Part shown: positions 8,166 through 19,586 of the stretch, in pieces | Numbering within the stretch: position 1 is the stretch's first letter | Layout: each line of letters starts with the position of its first letter | Source: Micromonospora narathiwatensis | GTDB taxonomy: Bacteria; Actinomycetota; Actinomycetes; Mycobacteriales; Micromonosporaceae | Length of the DNA stretch: 64,000 bases | Direction: 5' to 3' | Assembly (NCBI RefSeq): GCF_900089605.1 | Contig: NZ_LT594324.1 | Coordinates: 3,844,001 to 3,908,000, forward strand | The notes under the pieces: model-generated | Seen by the model: only the letters and a program-made list of their open reading frames with translations | What the model was told of the DNA's origin: nothing | Databases searched by the model: none | Program-made: the position numbers and the translations under genes

Positions 8166-10175
8166 TCACCGGAGGTGGTGCTGGGGGGACGCGAGGATGG
8201 TGCGCGCGACGGCGGCCACGGCCCCGTTGAACGTGGCGTCGACCCGGGTGCTCGCCGACACCCCGGCGACGCCCAGGACCAGCGCCTTCTCCCGGGCGCT
8301 CAGCTTCTGGTGCACCAGCCGCAGCGCCAGCGCGTCCACGTACGCCCCGGCGGTCGCGGGCGGCTTCGCCACCAGCCGCTCCGGCCTCGGGTAGGTGAAC
8401 TGCTTGCGCCCGCCGGTGATCAGGTCGCCGGCCTCGTTCCAGCCGTCGACCATGGTCCCGGCCGAGGTCCACGCCACGTAGACGTCCGCGTACCCGTCCG
8501 GGGTGGGCTTGCCCATCGGGTACTGGCCCAGCTCACGTAGCTTGTCCTGGATCTGCCGCAGGCCCTGGGCGAACGGGGTGCGCTTGGCGTCGCCCTGGAA
8601 GCCCGGGGACGCGTCCGGCCCGACGCCGAGCGTCCGGTACGTGGCGACCAGGTACTCCATCGGACGGCGTACCTTCTGGCCGACGGCGGCCCAGAACTCG
8701 GAGGAGCTGAACAGGGTCGCCAGCACCGGCCTGATCTGGCCCTTGTTGGTCGAGTACGCCTTCGCCAGCCGGTCCACGAGGGACTTCGGCGGGGTGTCCG
8801 AGACGAACCGGGTGGCCAGGTTGCGGGCCACGTACCCGGCGGTCGACGGATGCAGGGCGAGGTAGCGGACGTACTGGTCGATGACCTTGTCGGCGGCCTC
8901 CGCCGAGTTGTTCGGGTGGCTGAACCCGAGGATCTTCACCTTGCCGAGGTAGTGCCGGTCGGGGAAGAACATGTACTTCCCGTCCGCCACGCCCCGGCCG
9001 GTCTGCAGCAGCGCCGCCTGCCGGACGTCCTTCTCCGTGTAGCCGCCGTCCACGCCGACCGAGTACAGCTCCAGGTTCTCCCGGGCCAGGTTCTCGTTGA
9101 CCGCGTCCTTACGGGAGTCGGTCTGGTTCAGATAGATCAGCAGCGCCGGGTGCCGGTTCGCGGCGACCAGCATGTCCGGGTAACTACCCAGGGCGTGCTT
9201 GCGGATGACGTCCCGGTCGAAGGCGTTGCGGTAGATCTCGCCGCCGTCGAACTCGGCCGCGACGTGCAGCAGGTCGTTCCAGAAGTCGACCATCACCTCG
9301 TAGAGCTGGCGGTCGGACCAGATCTGCCGGGCGATGGTGGCGTCGATCGTCTCCCGCTCCGGCTGGGCGCCCCGCTCGTTGAGCTGGTCCCGCTGGTCGC
9401 GGAGCTGCGTCGGGGTCAGCTTCAGGGTGGGCAGCTCGGCCAGCTTCAGCTCGGCCTTCGTCGGGGCGATCTTCTCCGGTTCGAGCTGCTGGCGCAGCCA
9501 GTCGTCGATGCCGAGCCGGCTGATGTCGGCCAGCACGCCGGGCGTCGCGCCGAAGGTGGCCCGGCTGGCCAGGTGCCGGATCGGGTCCTTGGCGAGGACG
9601 GTCCGTACCGTCACCTGGGTGGCCGAGGCGGCGGCCGCCGGGCTGGCGAACACCCGGCCGGTGGCCGGGGAGTTCCGCTTCAGCACCGCGCCGGCCCGGG
9701 AGCCCATGTAGCTCTCGTTCTGCTCGGTGTAGGTACGCACGGTGCTCGGCTGCTGCCCGCTCGGCCGGGCGGCGGTGCCGTCGGTCACCACCGTGCCGGT
9801 GGCGTCGCCGGCCGCCGGCTCGTCGCGGAACAGCCCGCGCACCTGGGGCGTCCTGGCCAGGGCGGCGCCTCCGGCGACCACCGCGGCGACGCCACCGAGC
9901 ACGCCGAGGGCCCCGCGCCGGCCGGTGCGGGGCGGGTTTTCATCGTCCAGGTCCGGCAGTCCCGGCCCGGAGGGTGGGGCGTGTCCGGTACGGGCGAAGC
10001 CGTCGGGCCCGATCCACTGCGGACCCGGGGCGGGCGGCCCGCCGGGGTGGCCGTGGGTGACGGCGTACGGCGAGACGGGATCCGGGTCGCGGTATCCGTC
10101 CGAGAAGGAGCGCGGAGGTCGGTCCCAGCCGTGGTCGTCCCGGGGTCGACGCGGTGGCGGGTTCAGCTCGGCCAT
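8166..10175 (-). CDS. DUF1800 family protein
   Basis: A 669-residue protein that begins the five-gene minus-strand operon. Residues 1-85 are disordered and Pro/Gly/Asp-rich; a hydrophobic stretch with paired Arg (TGRRGALGVLGGVAAVVAGG) follows and probably directs export. The DUF1800 core starts near HLASRATFGATPG and includes DWLRQQLEPE, VDFWNDLLHV, LIYLNQTDSRKDAVNENLARENLELYSVG and the C-terminal YVDALALRLVHQKLS. DUF1800 and DUF1501 genes are very commonly paired in bacteria with no established biochemistry; here the pair is joined to a flavin electron-transfer module. Confidence 0.88.
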   Translation of the reverse strand: MAELNPPPRRPRDDHGWDRPPRSFSDGYRDPDPVSPYAVTHGHPGGPPAPGPQWIGPDGFARTGHAPPSGPGLPDLDDENPPRTGRRGALGVLGGVAAVVAGGAALARTPQVRGLFRDEPAAGDATGTVVTDGTAARPSGQQPSTVRTYTEQNESYMGSRAGAVLKRNSPATGRVFASPAAAASATQVTVRTVLAKDPIRHLASRATFGATPGVLADISRLGIDDWLRQQLEPEKIAPTKAELKLAELPTLKLTPTQLRDQRDQLNERGAQPERETIDATIARQIWSDRQLYEVMVDFWNDLLHVAAEFDGGEIYRNAFDRDVIRKHALGSYPDMLVAANRHPALLIYLNQTDSRKDAVNENLARENLELYSVGVDGGYTEKDVRQAALLQTGRGVADGKYMFFPDRHYLGKVKILGFSHPNNSAEAADKVIDQYVRYLALHPSTAGYVARNLATRFVSDTPPKSLVDRLAKAYSTNKGQIRPVLATLFSSSEFWAAVGQKVRRPMEYLVATYRTLGVGPDASPGFQGDAKRTPFAQGLRQIQDKLRELGQYPMGKPTPDGYADVYVAWTSAGTMVDGWNEAGDLITGGRKQFTYPRPERLVAKPPATAGAYVDALALRLVHQKLSAREKALVLGVAGVSASTRVDATFNGAVAAVARTILASPQHHLR

Positions 10176-10637
10176 CTACCAATCCCGATTTCTGCGAGCG
10201 CCGCCACGCCCCGCGACCAGGTAGGACGGCGAGACGGCGACGGCTGCCGAAGGAGTTGCTACGGGAAGGTAGCCACGGGTTCCAGAGCACTCAAGGTGCG
10301 CGAACGGCACCGCCGAGGGCACTTAAGACGATGCTCAGGCCGGGTGCCGGGCGGCCCGTACCGGCCGGTCCGGGCGGCGGGGCCCCAACCAGGCCGAACA
10401 CGGACAGCGGGCACCGGTGCGTAACGTTTTCGCCCCTCTCGGCGCTGTTCGCGCCCTTCGAGGGCTCAGGCAAATTTAAGGCGCGGATAAGCCCGTGCTG
10501 AGGCGGTCCGTCCGGAAGATCCGCACCGGGCACGCGCTGCCCGACTCAATCGAAAGTAGCGGTAGCAGCGGCGCGTGACCCGCCGCCGTTTCGGGTATGC
10601 CGCCGAACCGCTGAAGCCGTGAGGGGAAGGACCCGCC
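10176..10637. other. Divergent promoter region between DUF1800 and DUF3040 genes
   Basis: A 462-base region with no convincing gene. It holds an A/T-rich island around 10467-10488 (GGCAAATTTAAGG) unusual for this genome, and GAGGGGAAGGA directly ahead of the DUF3040 ATG. No clear -35/-10 pair for either direction could be assigned. Confidence 0.5.
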
Positions 10638-10895
10638 ATGCTCAGCAAAGAGGATCAGCGCAGGTTCGAACAGATCACCCGTCAGTTGCGGGAGAGCGAC
10701 CCGCAGTTCTTCGCCCGGCTGGACGACCGGGCCCGGGCCCGCCGAGGCCGGTACCTGATGCTGTTGACGATCGTACTGTGGGCCTCGCTGCCCGCGATGA
10801 CCGTGCTCGCCGGGCGGCTGGCCGGCGCGATCTGCGCGGTGGTGCTGCTGGCCAACGCCGGATTCATGTGGCGGTTCAGGCGGCGCTGGCTATGA
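10638..10895 (+). CDS. DUF3040 family small membrane protein
   Basis: An 85-residue protein: MLSKEDQRRFEQITRQL, an amphipathic N-terminal helix, then two membrane helices (about 41-56 and 59-76), ending FRRRWL. The short N-terminal helix with a conserved (L)S-x-(E)-(E/D)-(R) start and two-helix hairpin is typical of actinobacterial DUF3040 proteins. A good Shine-Dalgarno precedes ATG. Function unknown; it is read away from the DUF1800 operon. Confidence 0.82.
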   Translation: MLSKEDQRRFEQITRQLRESDPQFFARLDDRARARRGRYLMLLTIVLWASLPAMTVLAGRLAGAICAVVLLANAGFMWRFRRRWL

Positions 10896-10940
10896 CCGCG
10901 CCGACCGTCCCGTCCGCGCCGGGACACCGGGCGACCGGGG

Positions 10941-11950
10941 TCAACGCGCCGAGGGGTCCGGGTCCGCCGTCGGGCGGCGGCCGAATTCCCGGTACGCCCG
11001 GCGGAGCCGCTCGACGAGGCCGGGGCCGCCGATCGCCGCCCCCGGCGGCCCGAGCTGGCGCAGCAGCAGCTCCGGCCCGGTCGCCAGGGTGGGTGGCCGG
11101 TCGGGCAACGACACCGGGGACAGCCAGAACCGATCCACCGCGTCGGCCAGCGGGGCCGGCGGCAGCCCGCCGAGAACCCGCTCGGCGCCGGCGACGGGAG
11201 GTTGGTGGTGGCGCTCGGCGCGCTCGTCGGCTCCGGACCGGTCGACCGCCGGGCCAGCCGGTCCGCCCGCCGCCGTCCGGTCGACCGACCTGCCGGCCCG
11301 GGCGACGACCGACCCGCCGGTTGCGCCGCCGGCTGGGACGGCGGCGCCGCGCAGCGTACGCAGCCGGGCGAGCAGCTCGGCCCGGCTCCGCCCACGCCAG
11401 TGCAGGAGCTGGAACGGGTCGGCGTCGAACGCCTCGGCGAGCAGGTAGAAGCTGGCCGCCAGGTGTTTGCACGGGACCGCGAAGTCGGGGCAGCCGCAGT
11501 GCTGTGCCAGCTCGGCCACGTCGGTCGGAAAGAGCGGCGCGCCCGCCGCGACGAACAGCTCCTCCAGTTCGGCCGGCAGGTCGCCGGCGAGCAGCCGGGC
11601 ACTGAAGAACGCCTGCCCGGCCAGGTCCGCCTCGATCCGCTCCCACACCTCGTCCGGGTACGCCGCCAAGCCGATCCGCACCGGGTACGGCTTCGGCCGT
11701 GAGCCCTGCACGTCGGCGGTGACCAGCCCGGGGGCGACGTCGAGCCGAAGCACCTGTCCTCGGCGCGCGTACGCCCGGCCCCGGGTGAGCCGGGTGCCGA
11801 GCGCGAAGGACTCCAGCACCTCCAGGAACCGCCGAGACCACCAGGAACGCCCGATCGCGCCCCGGGTGCTGCGCGCCCGCAGGCCGCCCTCCACCCGCCG
11901 GGGCGGCCCGAACTCGTCGAACCGGCGGGCCGGTCGTTCGTCCGGAGTGG

Positions 11951-11954
<4 letters not shown>
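10941..11954 (-). CDS. SWIM zinc-finger protein, coupled to the SNF2 helicase
   Basis: A 337-residue protein. The GTG start at 11954 overlaps the SNF2 stop as GTGA. The SWIM finger is at residues 153-164: C153-G-C155, six residues, then C162-K-H164. The N-terminal part (RRFDEFGPPRRVEGG... GRSWWSRRFLEVLESF) is typical of the SWIM proteins that accompany bacterial SNF2 enzymes. The C-terminal half is Pro/Ala/Arg-rich and poorly conserved. SWIM domains bind DNA or protein; the pair probably works as a unit on chromosomal DNA, but the role in bacteria is not known. Confidence 0.87.
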
Positions 11955-15256
<3,302 letters not shown>

Positions 15257-15306
15257 GCACTCCCCCTCGACGACGCCCGGGGCCAGGATAGGCCGCCCCG
15301 GACGGC

Positions 15307-15312
15307 TAGTCT
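15307..15312 (+). promoter_or_regulatory. -10 box of a likely leaderless promoter for the PfkB kinase
   Basis: TAGTCT, seven bases, then GTG at 15320; no Shine-Dalgarno sequence. The divergent SNF2 gene starts 64 bases from the kinase start. Confidence 0.55.
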
Positions 15313-15319
15313 CGGCGGC

Positions 15320-16192
15320 GTGGTCGATCTGCTCGTGATCGGTGGCCTGGGGGTCGACATCCGCGCCCGGGTCGCCGCGCTACCGCTGCCAGCCGCCGAC
15401 TCGCTGACCGTACCCCCGATCGAGCTGCGGATCGGCAACACCGGCGCCGGCGTGGCGCTCGCCGCGCACGCCCTCGGCCTACGGGTGGTGCTGGTCGACG
15501 TGCTCGGCGCCGACCCGGCCGGCGACGTGGTCCGGGCGGCGCTGGCCCGCACCTCGGTACGGACCGTGCTGGCCGACGCCCCGGCCGGCACCCGCCGGTC
15601 GGTGAACCTGGTCGACCCGGCCGGCCGCCGGATGTCCCTCTACGACCCGCGCCCCTGGACCGGCCCGACGCCGTTCGCGGAGACGGAGCTGACCGCGCTG
15701 GTGCGGGACGCGGCGCACGTACACGTATCGATCATGGATTGGGCGCGGGACGCGCTGCCGGCGTTGCGCGCGGGCCTCGGCGCCGGCGCGGCCCTCTCCA
15801 CCGACCTGCACGACTGGGACGGCGAGAACGACTACCACCGCCCCTTCGCCGAGGCGGCCGACCTGGTCTTCGTCAGCGACGTCCGGCTCGGCGACCGGGC
15901 CGGGAAGGTCGCCGCCGGGCTGGCGCCACGGACGGTGCTGGTGACCGGCGGGGCGGCCGGCGCGACCCTGCACGGGCCGGACAGCCCGCCGGCGCGGGTG
16001 CCCGCGGCGGCTCCGCCCGCCCCGGTGGTGGACACCAACGGCGCGGGCGACGCGTTCGCGGCCGGCCTGATCGCCGCCCGCCTGCGCGGCGCGTCCCCGC
16101 TCGACGCGGCCCGGTACGCGGCCCGGGTGGCCGCCGCCGCCTGCACCCACGACGGGATGGAGTATCCGCCCGGCCTGCTGCCCGGCGACTGA
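15320..16192 (+). CDS. PfkB/ribokinase-family carbohydrate kinase
   Basis: A 290-residue cytosolic kinase. The N-terminal LLVIGGLGVDI and RIGNTGAGVALAAHALG (substrate-binding Gly/Asn motif) and the C-terminal anion-hole motif D238TNGAGD244 identify the family; Asp244 is the catalytic base. The sugar or nucleoside substrate cannot be told from sequence. Start GTG 15320 leaves no leader. The 3' end is 6 bases from the convergent DinB-like gene. Confidence 0.9.
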   Translation: MVDLLVIGGLGVDIRARVAALPLPAADSLTVPPIELRIGNTGAGVALAAHALGLRVVLVDVLGADPAGDVVRAALARTSVRTVLADAPAGTRRSVNLVDPAGRRMSLYDPRPWTGPTPFAETELTALVRDAAHVHVSIMDWARDALPALRAGLGAGAALSTDLHDWDGENDYHRPFAEAADLVFVSDVRLGDRAGKVAAGLAPRTVLVTGGAAGATLHGPDSPPARVPAAAPPAPVVDTNGAGDAFAAGLIAARLRGASPLDAARYAARVAAAACTHDGMEYPPGLLPGD

Positions 16193-16198
16193 GCCCGG

Positions 16199-16720
16199 TC
16201 AGAGCACCCCGGTCTCGCCGTCGGTCAGCTCGCGGAGGATGTCGGCGTGCCCGGCGTGCCGGGCGGTCTCCTCCACCAGGTGGATCAGCACCCAGCGCAG
16301 CGACACCTCGCCGAGCTGCGGGTGCGGCACGACGTGCGCCAGGTCGAACCGGGCGGCCACCTCCCGGGACCGGGCGCAGGCCGCCGCGTACGCCGTGGCC
16401 AGCGTCTCGACCGTCTCGCCCGGTTCGAGGGTGAAACTGGCCGCCGCCTCCTCCTCGCTGGTGAGGTAGACGTCGTCCGGTCCGGGCGCGAACAGCGCCG
16501 GGAACCAGTTCCGTTCCACCAGGGCCAGGTGTTTGAGCAGGCCGGCCAGGGTGGTCAGGGACGGCACCAGCCGGCGACTCGCCTGCGCGTGGCTGACGCC
16601 CCGCACCTTGCGCAGCACGATGGCGCGGTGGAAGTCGAGGAACGATTCGAGTACGGCCCGCTCGTCGCCCGTACGGGCGAGGACCGGACCGAGCGTGGGG
16701 TCGATCGTCGGGTCCGCCAT
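16199..16720 (-). CDS. DinB-superfamily (DUF664-like) protein
   Basis: A 173-residue protein with the four-helix DinB fold: ERAVLESFLDFHRAIVLRKV, TTLAGLLKHLALVERNWF (first metal His), and LIHLVEETARHAGHADILRE with the later metal His residues. Many actinobacterial members are mycothiol-dependent transferases or have no assigned activity. The frame opens with ATG 16720 directly after TAGGGT plus six bases, suggesting a leaderless message. Confidence 0.85.
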   Translation of the reverse strand: MADPTIDPTLGPVLARTGDERAVLESFLDFHRAIVLRKVRGVSHAQASRRLVPSLTTLAGLLKHLALVERNWFPALFAPGPDDVYLTSEEEAAASFTLEPGETVETLATAYAAACARSREVAARFDLAHVVPHPQLGEVSLRWVLIHLVEETARHAGHADILRELTDGETGVL

Positions 16721-16726
16721 TCCCGG

Positions 16727-16732
16727 ACCCTA
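16727..16732 (-). promoter_or_regulatory. -10 box of a likely leaderless promoter for the DinB-like gene
   Basis: Minus strand TAGGGT, six bases, then ATG at 16720, with no Shine-Dalgarno. Confidence 0.5.
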
Positions 16733-16802
16733 GTCGGGGGCCGGCGGGCCCGCTGCCCCGCTATCCGCTGCGGCCCGCCCTGCGCCGGGGCAGGATGAGC
16801 CC

Positions 16803-17009
16803 ATGGCTTCCACGGTGCAGATCCCCCTGGTGGGCGGCACGGCCGACGGCGAGACGGTCACCGTCGAGCTGGACAGCAACGGTCGCCCGCCGCTGACCCA
16901 CCACCACCTCGGCGCCGAGGGGCTGGCCGGGGCGCAGATCTACGAGCTGGAGGCGGCCGACCACCGGGGCCGGCCCTGGATCTACACCTGGCGCGGCCCG
17001 GCGGTCTGA
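16803..17009 (+). CDS. Small hypothetical protein (68 aa)
   Basis: MASTVQIPLVGGTADGETV..., ending YTWRGPAV: a soluble, acidic, beta-rich small protein with no domain I recognise. Coding is supported by consistent high GC3 and an ATG preceded by CAGGATGAGCCC, which can be read as a weak Shine-Dalgarno (AGGA, spacing 8) or as a leaderless -10 box. Its stop codon is the first base triplet of a 32-bp tandem repeat. Confidence 0.65.
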   Translation: MASTVQIPLVGGTADGETVTVELDSNGRPPLTHHHLGAEGLAGAQIYELEAADHRGRPWIYTWRGPAV

Positions 17010-17097
17010 GCCGGCACCGACCGGGCTGACGCCCGGATTGAGCCGGAACCGACCGGGCTGACGCCCGGATTGAGCCGGAACCGACCGGGCTGACGCC
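17007..17097. repeat. 32-bp tandem repeat, 2.8 copies, between convergent genes
   Basis: Units begin at 17007, 17039 and 17071 (the last about 27 bases). Unit: TGAGCCGGAACCGACCGGGC then TGACGCCCGGAT; unit 1 differs by one base. The first TGA is the stop codon of the 68-aa gene. Each full unit contains CCGGGC-TGAC-GCCCGG, a 6-bp hairpin, so the array may be a duplicated terminator between this gene and the pyruvyl transferase. Confidence 0.85.
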
Positions 17098-17111
17098 ACC
17101 GCGCCATCGCG

Positions 17112-18275
17112 TCAGTGCGGGACCTGCGCCTCGGCGGCCCGGGACAGGGCCCGCGAACGGATGCTCTCCAGCACGCCCCGGGTGACCTGGGAGGTGGCCC
17201 GGGCCTGGTCGCACGCCTTTGCCACCAGTTGGGCGGTCTGCTCCGCCCGCGAGTCCCGCTCGTCCCACAGCCGGTCCACCTCGGCCAGCAGTGGGCCCTC
17301 CACCTCGCGTTCCACCCCGCGCAGCGCCGGCACGCCGAGCCGCTGGGCCAGGTCGAAGACCTTCCCGGCGTACGGCAGGGGCAGGAACGGCGTGCCGGCC
17401 ATGGCGGCGAAGATCAGGAAGTGCAGCCGCATGCCGACCGCCAGGTCGAAGTGGCGCATCAGGCCGAGAACCTGCCGGGGCGTGTAGTCGCCGTGCAGGA
17501 TGCGCCCCCGCTCGGCGGCGGTCATGTGCGACATCACCCCGTGCGAGTGCCGGATGTCGTCGCGTTCCATCGGCACGAAGAGCACGTACGCGTCGATCCG
17601 GTGCACCAGGAAGTCGCCGATCTGGGCGAGCAACCGGTGATAGCCGTCGATGTCGAGGCGCTCCGCGGCCCGGCCCGGCTCGCGTACGCTCAGCCCGACC
17701 AGCCGTTTTCCCGACGGGACGCCCTCCTCGCGCAGCCAACTCGCCGGGAAGTCCTCCGGTTCGAGCAGGAACGCGGGGTCGGCGGTGACCGTGATCGGGT
17801 TCAGCAGACCGGCCTCCTCCAGCACCATCCGGGACTCCTGGTCCCGTACGGTCACCTCGGTCGCCCCGGCCAGGGTCTCCCGCACCATCCCGGTGTCCAC
17901 GCCGTCGCTGAGCGGCCCGACGCCGACCGCGTACGTGAGCAGCGGCAGGCCACGCTCCTGGGCGACCCGGACCACCCGCAGGTAGCGGCGGGCCTCACGG
18001 TTGTAGAGGATGCCGCCGCCGCCCAGGATGAGCAGGTCGAGGTCGGCCAGGATCAGCGACGAGTCGGCCCGGCTGACCCCCTCCCAGGGCACCGCCTCCA
18101 CGTCCGGATGGGCCAGCGCGGTGTGCGCCGGGTTCCGGGAGAAGACGATGATCCGGGCATTCGGCTCCAGGTGCCGCAGGTCGGACAGGAGACCGGTGAG
18201 GATCGCCTCGTCGCCGAGGTTGCGGCCGCCGTACGAGCCGAGCACGCCGATGGTCAGTCCGGCGTCATCCGTCAT
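17112..18275 (-). CDS. Polysaccharide pyruvyl transferase family protein (CsaB-like)
   Basis: A 387-residue protein starting MTDDAGLTIGVLGSYGG. Family features include the N-terminal GSYGGRNLGDEAIL motif (GT-B-like nucleotide fold), LLILGGGGILYN, YAVGVGPLSD, VRDQESRMVLEEAG, DPAFLLEP and the late GMRLHFLIFAAMAGTPFL motif. CsaB-type enzymes transfer pyruvate from PEP to cell-wall sugars so that S-layer-like proteins can bind; other members act on exopolysaccharides. No glycan gene neighbours are present, so the acceptor is unknown. Confidence 0.9.
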   Translation of the reverse strand: MTDDAGLTIGVLGSYGGRNLGDEAILTGLLSDLRHLEPNARIIVFSRNPAHTALAHPDVEAVPWEGVSRADSSLILADLDLLILGGGGILYNREARRYLRVVRVAQERGLPLLTYAVGVGPLSDGVDTGMVRETLAGATEVTVRDQESRMVLEEAGLLNPITVTADPAFLLEPEDFPASWLREEGVPSGKRLVGLSVREPGRAAERLDIDGYHRLLAQIGDFLVHRIDAYVLFVPMERDDIRHSHGVMSHMTAAERGRILHGDYTPRQVLGLMRHFDLAVGMRLHFLIFAAMAGTPFLPLPYAGKVFDLAQRLGVPALRGVEREVEGPLLAEVDRLWDERDSRAEQTAQLVAKACDQARATSQVTRGVLESIRSRALSRAAEAQVPH

Positions 18276-18345
18276 CCGTCGCCCCTCCCCAGACGCGTTC
18301 CGTGCCGGTTTCCCGCTGCGCCGGTGGACATACCTGGGGTAGCGG

Positions 18346-18807
18346 TCAGCCGCCCGCGCCGACCAGACGGGTGACCAGGGCGGAAACCACCTGGTCGATG
18401 TCGAACCCGGCGTCTATCGAGGTGGTCAGCTGGTCGAGCAGGAGCCCGTCCACCGCGTAGTGCAGCAGGGACACCTCGAACGCCCCGCCGGGCAGCCCGG
18501 CCGCGACGTGGAACGCCACGTCGTCGGCGTACCCCCGGCGGAGCACGTCGCCGAGGGCGCGCCGCAGCTCGGGCCGGCGGGACGCCTCCAGCCGCAGCTC
18601 GAACAGCGCCCGGGTGAGGTCCGGTTCACGGGTGGTGCGCTCGACGACGTACCGCAGATAGTCGGTCATCAGCGCGAGCGACGGTTCGCGCCGCCCGAGG
18701 TCGGCCAGCACCACCGGGTCGGGCGCCATCCGGTCGAAGATCCGCTCGGCGAGGGCGGCGAGCAGCGCGGCCCGCGACGGGAAGTAGTTGGAGGCGGTGC
18801 TGGTGGT
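18346..18807 (-). pseudogene. TetR-family regulator lacking its DNA-binding N-terminus
   Basis: The frame is recognisable as TetR only from TTSTASNYFPSRAALL (the last helix of the HTH) to the stop at 18346; the ligand-binding C-terminal half is intact (LTRALFELRLEASRRPEL...). The upstream codons to 18918 are antisense to a DHFR fragment, not a TetR N-terminus, so about 40 residues containing most of the HTH are missing. It joins directly to the 3' end of a divergent gene at about 18800-18808. It is unlikely to bind DNA. Confidence 0.8.
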
Positions 18808-18946
18808 CAAGCTGAACCCGATCGTGGCTGGCAGCGGCATCCCGCTGGCCGACCGGGGCTTCGCCCCGCACCGGTTCACCCTGGTCGAGGCGCGCCCGTT
18901 CGACAGCGGGCTCGTCATCCTCCGCTACGCCGCCGCGGCGCGTTGA
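18803..18946 (+). pseudogene. 3' remnant of a dihydrofolate reductase-family (RibD C-terminal-like) gene
   Basis: Plus-strand codons read VVKLNPIVAGSGIPLADRG then FAPHRFTLVEARPFDSGLVILRYA and stop at 18944-18946. This is the usual C-terminal end of the DHFR/RibD-C family; about the first 140 residues are absent. It abuts the truncated TetR gene head to head, as expected if one deletion removed both 5' ends of a divergent pair. Confidence 0.75.
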
Positions 18947-19082
18947 TCGGCTTCCTCCTCGACGGATCCCGGCTCCCGCCGCCGCCCGGCAGCCCCGCCG
19001 GCTCCCCTGACCGTCCGCCCGGGAGACTCGCCCCCAACCATTGCGCGTACGGGGTGCGTTTGAACATGGCGAGGGGGTGGGC

Positions 19083-19586
19083 ATGTCGGAGACGTTCCAC
19101 GAGTTCGTGGTGCAGCGGTCGGCCGCGTTGTCGCGGACCGCGTACCTGCTCACCGGGGACCACCAGCTCGCCGAGGACCTGTTGCAGAGCGCGCTGGCCC
19201 GGACGTACCGGCACTGGCGGCGGATCCGCGGCGGCGACCCGGAGGCGTACGTGCGCCGGGCCATGTACCACCAGCAGGTCTCCTGGTGGCGCCGCCGCCG
19301 GGTGGTGGAGCGGCTGGCCCCGGAGCCGGTCGAGCGGGGCGGCGGCGACCACGCGGACACCACCGCGCTGCGACTCAGCCTGGTGGACGCGCTGCGCCGG
19401 CTCACCGCACGGCAGCGGGCGGTGGTGGTGCTCCGGTTCTACGAGGACCTGACCGAGGCGCAGGTGGCCGAGGCGCTCGGCTGCTCGCTGGGCACGGTGA
19501 AGCGGCACGGGCACGAAGCCCTGCGCCGGCTCCGGGACTTCGTCCCCGATCTGGTGGAGCGGTTGCCGGAGAGGAGCGCGCGGTGA
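19083..19586 (+). CDS. SigE-family (SACE-type) RNA polymerase sigma-70 factor
   Basis: A 167-residue ECF-like sigma factor. ATG 19083 is chosen because GAGGGGG lies just upstream; an earlier in-frame start at 19041 has none. Region 2 spans SRTAYLLTGDHQLAEDLLQSALARTY, and region 4 spans RLTARQRAVVVLRFYEDLTEAQVAEALGCS with LGTVKRHGHEALRRLR as the recognition HTH. It overlaps the next gene by 4 bp (GTGA), suggesting that the membrane protein controls it. Confidence 0.92.
   Translation: MSETFHEFVVQRSAALSRTAYLLTGDHQLAEDLLQSALARTYRHWRRIRGGDPEAYVRRAMYHQQVSWWRRRRVVERLAPEPVERGGGDHADTTALRLSLVDALRRLTARQRAVVVLRFYEDLTEAQVAEALGCSLGTVKRHGHEALRRLRDFVPDLVERLPERSAR

Noticed and set aside
10978..11605. Plus-strand Pro/Arg-rich ORFs over the SWIM gene
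   Set aside because: The minus-strand SWIM protein has a real zinc-finger motif and coupled start; the plus frames are shadows.
18808..18918. Natural N-terminus of the TetR gene
   Set aside because: These codons are antisense to the DHFR remnant and have no HTH pattern.
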